Program-made: the position numbers and the translations under genes | DNA from: Deinococcus terrestris | GTDB taxonomy: Bacteria; Deinococcota; Deinococci; Deinococcales; Deinococcaceae | Length of the DNA stretch: 64,000 nt | Direction of reading: 5' to 3' | NCBI RefSeq assembly: GCF_009377345.1 | Contig: NZ_WBSL01000004.1 | Coordinates: 179,582-243,581 of the forward strand | Notes under the pieces: generated by a model | What the model was told of the DNA's origin: nothing | The model's database searches: none | What the model saw: only the letters and a program-made list of their open reading frames with translations | Shown here: one piece after another, positions 55,176 to 64,000 of the stretch | How the letters are laid out: each line of letters starts with the position of its first letter | How positions within the stretch are numbered: position 1 is the stretch's first letter

Positions 55176-56732
55176 TCAGTTCACCGCCCGGTCCAGCCCC
55201 GCCCACAGCTCCTTGCGCAGCAGAAACTTCTGGAATTTGCCGCTGGCCGTCTTGGGGAGGTCGTCGCGGAACTGGTAGTGCTTGGGCACCTTGTACCCGG
55301 CGAGGTGCTCGCGGACGTGCGCGGTAAGTTCCTCTGGGGTGACGGCGGCGCCCTCGTGCAGCGCGATGAAAGCGCAGGGCACCTCGCCCCACCGGGGGTC
55401 GGGATGGGCCACCACCACCGCCTCGCGCACGGCGGGATGGGCGTACAGCACGCCCTCGACCTCCACGCTGCTGATGTTCTCGCCGCCCGAGATGATCACG
55501 TCCTTGTTGCGGTCCCGGATCTCGATGCGCCCGTCGGGGTGCCGCACCGCCACGTCCCCGGTGTGGAACCAGCCGCCCTCGAAGGCTTGCTCGGTCGCCT
55601 CCGGGTTGTCCAGGTAGCCCGCCATGACCAGATTGCCGCGCACCATGATCTCGCCCAGCGTGTCGCCGTCGGCGGGCACCGGGGTCAGTTCGGGCGTCAT
55701 CACCTCGACCTCCCCGGCGAGCAGCATCTCGAACCCCTGCCGGGCAGTCAGGGCGGCGCGGTCGGGCACGGGGAGCGCCCGCTGCGCCCCGGACAGTTCG
55801 GCGACCGTGATCAGCGGGCTGGTCTCGGTCAGGCCGTACACCTGCACGACCTCGAAGCCCAGGGCACTCATGTCCGCGATGGTGCGGGCGTGGGGCGGGC
55901 TGCCCGCCGTCGCCACCCGGACCGGGCGGGGGGTGGGCCGGGCAGTCGCCGGGTCGGTGATCAGGCTCAGCACCGTGGGCGCCGCCGCGAGGTGCGTCAC
56001 CCCGTAGGTATGGACCGCGTCGTGGATGGCGTCCCCGCGCACCGCCGGAAGGGTTACGTGAGTCGCCCCCACCCCGAACGGCGCCCAGACGCCTCCCCAG
56101 CCGTTGGCGTGAAAGTCCGGCAGGGTGTGGAGGTACACGCTGTCCGAGTCGAAGTGCAGCGAGTACAGCACGCCCATCGCGTTCAGCATGGAGTTGCGGT
56201 GGGTCAGCATCACCCCCTTGGGGCTGCTCGTCGTGCCGGAGGTGTAGTTGACTGTGATGATCTCGTCCTCGTCCTCCAGCACGTAGGGCAGGGGAGAGCC
56301 GTCCTGCGCCGCCAGCCGCTCACTGAAGTCGCTGCCCCGGCCCATCGTCCACAGCGGGATGCCCAGTTCGCGGCAGGTGTCTTCCACTTTGGGAGCCAGC
56401 GTCACGTCGGCGAGGACCAACGATACCCCCGCGTGCCGCAGTTGAAAGGCATATTCCTCGGGTACCAGCCGGGTATTCAGCGGCACGAGCACGCGGTTCG
56501 CCCACGGCACGCCCGCGTAGGTCAGCAGGCCCTCGTGCGTGTTGGGTGAGAGGACCGCCACCCGCGCACGCGGCGGCACCGCTTCCGCCACCGCCCGCGC
56601 GAGGCGGTAGATGCGCTTGCCCCACTCGCGGTAGGTGAAGCTGGGGCCGTCCGGCTGGGTCACCGCGATCTCCTGCGGATACGTCTTCAGGCCGCGCCGA
56701 ACGAGGTCCAGGGGGGTCAGGGGCGTCTTCAT
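55176..56732 (-). CDS. AMP-binding acyl-CoA synthetase
   Basis: A 518-residue adenylate-forming enzyme that activates a fatty acid or similar acid to its CoA thioester. The P-loop-like VNYTSGTTSSPKGVMLTHRN, the motif GWFHTGDVAVRHPDG, DRNKDVIISGGENISSVEVE and the catalytic lysine near LPKTASGKFQKF are all present. It resembles medium- or long-chain acyl-CoA synthetases; chain length is not readable. The ATG at 56732 is favoured over a GTG three codons upstream because GGAGG lies at better spacing. Confidence 0.92.
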   Translation of the reverse strand: MKTPLTPLDLVRRGLKTYPQEIAVTQPDGPSFTYREWGKRIYRLARAVAEAVPPRARVAVLSPNTHEGLLTYAGVPWANRVLVPLNTRLVPEEYAFQLRHAGVSLVLADVTLAPKVEDTCRELGIPLWTMGRGSDFSERLAAQDGSPLPYVLEDEDEIITVNYTSGTTSSPKGVMLTHRNSMLNAMGVLYSLHFDSDSVYLHTLPDFHANGWGGVWAPFGVGATHVTLPAVRGDAIHDAVHTYGVTHLAAAPTVLSLITDPATARPTPRPVRVATAGSPPHARTIADMSALGFEVVQVYGLTETSPLITVAELSGAQRALPVPDRAALTARQGFEMLLAGEVEVMTPELTPVPADGDTLGEIMVRGNLVMAGYLDNPEATEQAFEGGWFHTGDVAVRHPDGRIEIRDRNKDVIISGGENISSVEVEGVLYAHPAVREAVVVAHPDPRWGEVPCAFIALHEGAAVTPEELTAHVREHLAGYKVPKHYQFRDDLPKTASGKFQKFLLRKELWAGLDRAVN

Positions 56733-56828
56733 GGGGGGCACCTCCGGGGAGAAAGGCTCGGGTTATGGGTGCCTTTACTTTAAGCCCGGATGAAGGGGAT
56801 GCGGGCGTTACACCCTGGGGAACGCCCC

Positions 56829-57440
56829 TCAGCCGCCGAGCCGCAGGGCCGCCTGCCACCCCGCCCGTGTGATCCGCGCGAGCACCGTGAAGGTGCCGTC
56901 TGGCCGGGGCCGCAGCACCGCTGCCTCCCCCTCGGCCAGCATCCACCCGGTGGTGAGGCGGAGGTTCTGTTCATGGGTGACGATCAAGGTGTTCGTACCC
57001 GTGCGGGGCGGCGTGCTCAGGAGGGCGCAGAGGTTGGTGACCACCCGCCGCCGGTCGGCCTCGGTCCCGGTACGGAAGTAGGGGTTGTTCAGGGCGGACG
57101 TGGCCGTTACCCGCCCGGCCAGCAGCGCGGCGCTGTCGCGGTTGCGGCAGTACTCGCCGCTCAGCACCGTGCCAAGGGGAATCCGCAGCTCCCGCAGCAG
57201 GCCCCCGACTGCCCGCGCTTCCGCCCGGCCCTGGGCACTCAGGAGGCGCTGGGTAGAGCAGTCACCGGGGGTCACGTCCGGCGCGTCGGCCCCCTCGGTG
57301 CCGAAGTGCCGGAAGTACAGCACCAGCCCCCCGGCCCGCAACTGCGCGAGCAGGGCGGGACTGACCTCCTGGGGCACCCCGACCGACTGGGCTGCGGCAG
57401 GGAAAAGCACGAAGGGCAGGGCCAGGCAAAGGCGGCGCAT
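56829..57440 (-). CDS. exported histidine phosphatase
   Basis: A 203-residue histidine-phosphatase fold protein with a cleavable signal peptide (LCLALPFVLFPAAAQS). The catalytic motif is LYFRHFGTEG, a variant of RHG found in this branch, with the second His in LIVTHEQNLR and the Arg in SGEYCRNRDSA. Substrate unknown; periplasmic action is inferred. TACGCT (57446-57451) ends five bases before the ATG. Confidence 0.85.
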   Translation of the reverse strand: MRRLCLALPFVLFPAAAQSVGVPQEVSPALLAQLRAGGLVLYFRHFGTEGADAPDVTPGDCSTQRLLSAQGRAEARAVGGLLRELRIPLGTVLSGEYCRNRDSAALLAGRVTATSALNNPYFRTGTEADRRRVVTNLCALLSTPPRTGTNTLIVTHEQNLRLTTGWMLAEGEAAVLRPRPDGTFTVLARITRAGWQAALRLGG

Positions 57441-57490
57441 AAGCCAGCGTAGGCTCTCGACCAAGCGGACGACCGTGCCCAGCTCGCCCA

Positions 57491-57518
57491 AAAGAAAAAA
57501 CCCCAGCCGAGGCTGGGG
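57491..57518 (-). terminator. terminator of the rpsF-ssb-rpsR-rplI operon
   Basis: CCCCAGCC/GGCTGGGG (57501-57508 with 57511-57518) with a two-base loop, followed on the minus strand by TTTTTTCTTT. It lies 20 bases past rplI. Confidence 0.9.
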
Positions 57519-57538
57519 CTTCCTGCACGGGCTCGCGC

Positions 57539-57979
<441 letters not shown>

Positions 57980-57995
57980 GCTCGTCACCCGTCCT

Positions 57996-58271
<276 letters not shown>

Positions 58272-58406
58272 GGGGTTCCTCTAAAACTGCGTTCCGGGCG
58301 TTTGGCAGTGGTTCAAGGGTCCAAGAGTCGGGGAGCCTGAGAAGGCCAGCTTCCTGGTTTTTAGACGCTCAGACCTGTTGACCCTTGGGCGCACGTGCCA
58401 GCGTGC

Positions 58407-59299
<893 letters not shown>

Positions 59300-59371
59300 C
59301 TCCTTATTTGCTGGCGAAAAAACTTGGGACTTCTGGCTGGCTGGCGGATTTGGCCCTTGCGGGTTAACCGG

Positions 59372-59409
59372 AGCATAGCAACTCCGACCCCATTACGTCA
59401 ATAACGTAA
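59372..59409 (-). promoter_or_regulatory. ssb promoter with radiation/desiccation response motif (RDRM)
   Basis: The minus-strand 17-mer at 59393-59409 reads TTACGTTATTGACGTAA, agreeing at 14 of 17 positions with the known RDRM consensus TTATGTCATTGACATAA. Its TTGACG forms the -35 box (59396-59401), with TATGCT as -10 (59372-59377) 18 bases on. The repressor DdrO binding here would block polymerase until PprI (IrrE) cleaves it after DNA damage. Confidence 0.85.
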
Positions 59410-59718
<309 letters not shown>

Positions 59719-59846
59719 GGTTCACCTCGCTTTCGGCCGCGCGTGGCAAGGTCCAGCCTCGCCGGGCGGCGCAACTGGCTACTGTAGCAGAGTGCCCGGC
59801 GGGCCGCCAGAGCCACCCGGCGCAGGCCCCCGCTGGCGCCGTCCCG

Positions 59847-59852
59847 TACGCT
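59847..59852 (+). promoter_or_regulatory. leaderless-type -10 box (TACGCT)
   Basis: TACGCT ends five bases before the DinB-like gene ATG, divergent from rpsF. Confidence 0.55.
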
Positions 59853-59857
59853 GGGGC

Positions 59858-60364
59858 ATGAGCAACGAGGGAACACAGAGCTGGATGGACGGCCTGCTCG
59901 ACATCCTGCGGGAAGCGGTCGAGGGCGGTGAGCCGGGGCAGGGCACGGCCTTCCTGGACGGCACGGGGGCGGACGGCAGCGGCAACCACGGCCTTTTGGC
60001 AACGCTGGCCCGCCTCGGCGCGGGGGAGGCCAGCCGGGACGTGAACGGCACCTCGGTCGCGGGGCAGGCCCGGCACACGGCCCTGCATATGGAGGTGGTT
60101 GTGCGCTGGGAGCGTGATGGCGAGCGCGGCCCCTTCGACTGGAAGGGCAGTTTTCACCCGGCAGAGGTCAATACTCAGGACTGGGTCGGGCTCCAGGCGC
60201 GGGTGCGGCAGGCCTACGACGAGCTGGTGGCCTTTGCTCGCACGCAGGCAGACCTCCCGGTGACCGGGGACGCGACCGGGGGACTGACGGGAGCCATCGC
60301 CCACGTCGCCTATCACCTCGGCGCCATCCGGCAGATGGTCAAGGCGCTGGGGGCCGGGGGGTGA
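59858..60364 (+). CDS. DinB-like four-helix protein
   Basis: A 168-residue protein resembling the DinB/YfiT superfamily of metal-binding four-helix bundles. Candidate His ligands are H72 or H76 in GQARHTALHMEVVV and HVAYHLGAIRQ near the C terminus, where the family places its H-x-x-x-H. Members often transfer low-molecular-weight thiols such as bacillithiol. It is coupled to the next gene, whose GTG overlaps its stop. Confidence 0.75.
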   Translation: MSNEGTQSWMDGLLDILREAVEGGEPGQGTAFLDGTGADGSGNHGLLATLARLGAGEASRDVNGTSVAGQARHTALHMEVVVRWERDGERGPFDWKGSFHPAEVNTQDWVGLQARVRQAYDELVAFARTQADLPVTGDATGGLTGAIAHVAYHLGAIRQMVKALGAGG

Positions 60365-61311
60365 GCGGGGAGGTGCGTCCTTTTGTCGCCGGGGACGCGC
60401 CCGCCTGGGTGACCCTGTTCAACCGCGTGGCCGGGCGCCAGACCCCTCTGGATGCTTTTCACGTGGAGGAGGCCCGCCGTCATCCGGCCCACCTCAGCCG
60501 CCGCTGGGTGGTGGGCGAGGGGGAAGGGGTTCGGGGGCTGGCGCACCTCTACGCCTTTCCCTTCGATCCACCGGGCTTCCTGCATGCCAGTCTTCTCGTC
60601 ACGCCAGAGGCGCGGGGCCGGGGAACGGGACGTGCGCTGTGGCAGACCCTGGAAGCTGCCGCCCGCAACCATGGCGCGACGGGCCTCGTCGCCGACGTGG
60701 CCGATACCGACCCGGAGAGCCTGGGCTGGGCCGGGCGCCGGGGCTTTCGCGTCCATGCCCACCGCTTCGCCTCCGAGCTGGACCTCACGACTTTCGACGA
60801 GACGCCTCACCTCCCGGCGTTGGCGCGGGCGGAAGCGTGGGGAGTGACTTTTCTGGACCTCGGTGGGGCCGATGAAGGGACCGTCGAGCGGTATCTGGGG
60901 TTCGTGGCCGACCGCCTCACCGAAACGCCCGACCTCGCCGGGCACCCCCGCTGGCCGCTCGCACAGGTCCGCGAGGCGTTGCGCCTGGACGAGAGCGGCT
61001 GCCCCGACTGGCTGGTTCTGGCGGTGGGACCGGGGGAACACTGGCTGGGCATGGCTGCTATGACTCCCCAGCGCAGCTTCGCCTATAACTTCCTCACGGC
61101 CACCCACCCGGAGGCAAGGGGCCGGGGCCTGGCCCTTCCTCTCAAGCTGCACGCCATCCGCCGGGCACGGGAGGCGGGCTTTTCCGTCCTGCGGACCAAC
61201 AACCACAGCCAGAACGCGCCCATGCTGGCCGTCAACCGTCGTCTGGGCTTTCAGTCCCGGCCTGGCCGGTACGAGCTGCACCTGCCCCTGGCGGCTACTT
61301 CCGGCGCCTGA
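60361..61311 (+). CDS. tandem GNAT acetyltransferase
   Basis: A 316-residue protein with two GNAT domains. The first (~1-145) has the acetyl-CoA loop VTPEARGRGTGRALW; the second (~160-305) has THPEARGRGLALPLKLHAIRRAR and NNHSQNAPMLAVNRRLGF. Both loops look functional. Substrate unknown. GTG start overlapping the upstream stop by four bases; its 3' end overlaps the convergent kinase gene by 17 bases. Confidence 0.88.
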   Translation: MSGEVRPFVAGDAPAWVTLFNRVAGRQTPLDAFHVEEARRHPAHLSRRWVVGEGEGVRGLAHLYAFPFDPPGFLHASLLVTPEARGRGTGRALWQTLEAAARNHGATGLVADVADTDPESLGWAGRRGFRVHAHRFASELDLTTFDETPHLPALARAEAWGVTFLDLGGADEGTVERYLGFVADRLTETPDLAGHPRWPLAQVREALRLDESGCPDWLVLAVGPGEHWLGMAAMTPQRSFAYNFLTATHPEARGRGLALPLKLHAIRRAREAGFSVLRTNNHSQNAPMLAVNRRLGFQSRPGRYELHLPLAATSGA

Positions 61312-62257
61312 AGGGATTCCAGCGGCTCCCGGCGTCGGCAACTTCCGGCGTGGCGGGCGAACCTTCGACCGGCGCGTGCCGCCCGACGGGGCGCGGGGCC
61401 GGGGCTTCCGCTGGAGGCGTGCAGGGTTCCTCGATCTGCTCGCCCAGAGCCGTCAGCAGGGCGCGGCGCAGAGTCTCCGCCGTGGGCCGGTCACCAGGCC
61501 GCTTGGCAAGGGACAGTTCGAGCAGCCGGGCGACGGGCCGGGGCAACTCCGGGCAATGGGCCGATAGGGGCGGCGCGAAACGGTTGAGGTGCGCGGCCAT
61601 CAAGTCCTCGTAGGTCTCGCCCTGAAAAGGCCGCGTCCCAGTCAGCACCTCGTGGGCGAGGACGCCCAGGCTGTAGACATCGCTCGCCGGACTGCTGAGG
61701 TCGCCCCGGTAGATCTCGGGGGCCATATAGAAGGGACTGCCGCTGGCGCACCCGCCCTGCGCTGTGAAGTACGCGCTGCCCAGATCTCCCACCGCGGCTC
61801 GCTCCCCGTCGAGGTAGACATTCTGCGGCTTCACGTCCTGATGAACCACGCCCAGCCCATGCAGGTAGGCCAGCCCGGACGCGAGGTCCGCGAGGAGGCG
61901 CAGCGGAGCCTGAACCGGCTGCGTCGCCCGCGCGTGCCCGGCCAGCGCGTCTGCCAGCGTGCCCTCCGGGTAGTGGTGCAGGGCGAGGTAGGCCCGCGCC
62001 CCGAACGGGCTGCCTGCATACCCGCGAATCACGTGGGGGTGCCGGAATTGCAGCGTCAGCCGTACCTCGTTGGCGAAACGTTCGGCGGCCTCCTGCTGCC
62101 GCAGCGTGCCCTCCAGCGGCACCTTGAGCGCCACCTCGCGCCCCTGCGGGTCCTGCGCCAGATGCACGAGCGAAGTCTGCCCCCGCCCCAGCACTTGCAG
62201 GAGGCGGTAGCCCGGAGGAGTCCGGTTGGAGGAGGGGGAGGGGCGCTCTGGGGTCAT
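61295..62257 (-). CDS. Hanks-type serine/threonine protein kinase
   Basis: A 320-residue soluble kinase. Gly loop LGRGQTSLVHLA, ATP lysine K45 in VALKVPLEG, Glu in the C-helix NEVRLTLQ, catalytic HQDVKPQN (D141), metal site GDLG (D158), and SPFYMAPEIYRGDLSSPASDVYSLGVL complete the core. The HRD Arg is replaced by Gln, so it is a non-RD kinase. A short Pro-rich tail ends in basic residues; no membrane or PASTA segment is present. The ATG at 62257 follows a region with a TAGACT -10-like box. Confidence 0.9.
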   Translation of the reverse strand: MTPERPSPSSNRTPPGYRLLQVLGRGQTSLVHLAQDPQGREVALKVPLEGTLRQQEAAERFANEVRLTLQFRHPHVIRGYAGSPFGARAYLALHHYPEGTLADALAGHARATQPVQAPLRLLADLASGLAYLHGLGVVHQDVKPQNVYLDGERAAVGDLGSAYFTAQGGCASGSPFYMAPEIYRGDLSSPASDVYSLGVLAHEVLTGTRPFQGETYEDLMAAHLNRFAPPLSAHCPELPRPVARLLELSLAKRPGDRPTAETLRRALLTALGEQIEEPCTPPAEAPAPRPVGRHAPVEGSPATPEVADAGSRWNPFRRRK

Positions 62258-62355
62258 GGCAAGGGGCAAGCTGAAGGGGACCCCGTAAGTTCCCCTACAG
62301 TGTCCCCAGTCTAGAGCGGTGCTGTCACCGCAATCTGTCGAAATGTGGTGCGGCG

Positions 62356-63451
<1,096 letters not shown>

Positions 63452-63621
63452 GGGCGTGCCTCCCTTCCGCGGGCTTCCCGTTGAGCGGGAGCGCGGGCTG
63501 ATTGCCACCGGGGAGTATAGGTGAGCGCCCTGCGTGGGCAGAGGGCTGACGCCACCGTCTTCCTGCACAGGCCCACCCAGCCGCGGGTTTTGGTCGGATG
63601 CGAAGACTCGGGCGGGGGGTG

Positions 63622-63684
<63 letters not shown>

Positions 63685-63694
63685 GCGAAGAAGA

Positions 63695-63731
<37 letters not shown>

Positions 63732-63837
63732 TCTCTCCCCCGAGAGACTCCAGACGTGTGAACGACCTTCGGGTCACGGTCTTCGGACCGAAGAAGCTCC
63801 TTCGGGAGCAGCCATGCGAACAAGCATGGATCAACAC

Positions 63838-63846
63838 TTATCCACA
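63838..63846 (+). promoter_or_regulatory. perfect DnaA box
   Basis: TTATCCACA, the consensus DnaA 9-mer, inside the 16S leader. It is single, so not an origin; a role in linking replication and rRNA synthesis, or chance, is possible. Confidence 0.4.
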
Positions 63847-63877
63847 ACGGTCCGCTTGCGGACCGCGTTGGAACCAT

Positions 63878-64000
<123 letters not shown>

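Noticed and set aside
63838..63846. Replication origin at the DnaA box
   Set aside because: Only one box is present, with no cluster, no A/T-rich unwinding region and no dnaA or dnaN gene nearby.

Overview
This window looks like a chromosomal segment of a Deinococcus species. The evidence is uniformly GC-rich coding DNA, a single-stranded DNA-binding protein with two OB folds, and a DdrO-type radiation/desiccation response motif in front of ssb. In addition, some twenty genes have a TANNNT -10 box ending only 5 to 8 bases before the start codon, the signature of leaderless mRNAs known from this genus. No insertion sequence, CRISPR array, prophage or tRNA was seen. The window is mostly compact housekeeping DNA and ends in the first ~120 bases of a 16S rRNA gene.

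Layout. 0.1-6.6 kb: small hydrophilic protein, SRPBCC protein, lipoprotein, TetR regulator with a coupled small protein, hisC, a cysteine-cluster protein, chromate transporter and an acyl-ACP desaturase. 6.7-12.1 kb: a secreted repeat protein, a 1-Cys peroxiredoxin and two ABC half-exporters that look like one heterodimer. 12.1-14.5 kb: phoB-phoR-phoU. 14.6-18.9 kb: rsfS, LytR-CpsA-Psr protein, yqeK, cdaR and cdaA (c-di-AMP synthesis and wall assembly). 19-26 kb: UPF0173 hydrolase, RNase H, pyrE, a putative zinc protease and the sucAB genes of 2-oxoglutarate dehydrogenase. 26.3-29.6 kb: a low-complexity BON protein, a second small hydrophilic protein, and a MarR-P450 operon. 29.9-38.7 kb: ppx, pdxY, a Nudix hydrolase, a dienoyl-CoA isomerase-like plus dienoyl-CoA reductase-like pair, PBP4, xseA, crcB and corA. 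38.8-49.5 kb: an Ig-repeat lipoprotein, a gene-free stretch with a candidate structured RNA, MOSC protein, glutaryl-CoA dehydrogenase, TatD, AIM24, three LptC/LptA-like envelope genes, and uspA-ldh-hydrolase. 49.6-57.4 kb: beta-CASP nuclease, DEDD exonuclease, DUF3105, sulfurtransferase, RNase Y, acyl-CoA synthetase and a histidine phosphatase. 57.5-63.5 kb: the rpsF-ssb-rpsR-rplI operon, DinB-like protein, tandem GNAT, Ser/Thr kinase, and prfB with its programmed frameshift. 63.6-64 kb: rRNA promoter, hairpin-rich leader and 16S start.

How the genes fit together. Stop/start overlaps (ATGA or GTGA) couple many pairs: TetR-small protein, phoB-phoR, yqeK-LCP-rsfS, cdaA-cdaR, MarR-P450, ppx-pdxY, crcB-xseA, gcdH-MOSC, uspA-ldh and DinB-GNAT. 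Several genes concern unsaturated acyl chains or acyl-CoA: the desaturase, isomerase-like and reductase-like enzymes, glutaryl-CoA dehydrogenase and acyl-CoA synthetase. The strongest regulatory signal is the DdrO operator that should let ssb be induced on DNA damage independently of its ribosomal-protein operon.

The least explained DNA is 40.64-41.36 kb. It is visibly richer in A/T, has no credible gene, and contains nested inverted repeats at 41165-41215 that could form a pseudoknot. No obviously new multi-gene defence or mobile system was found.
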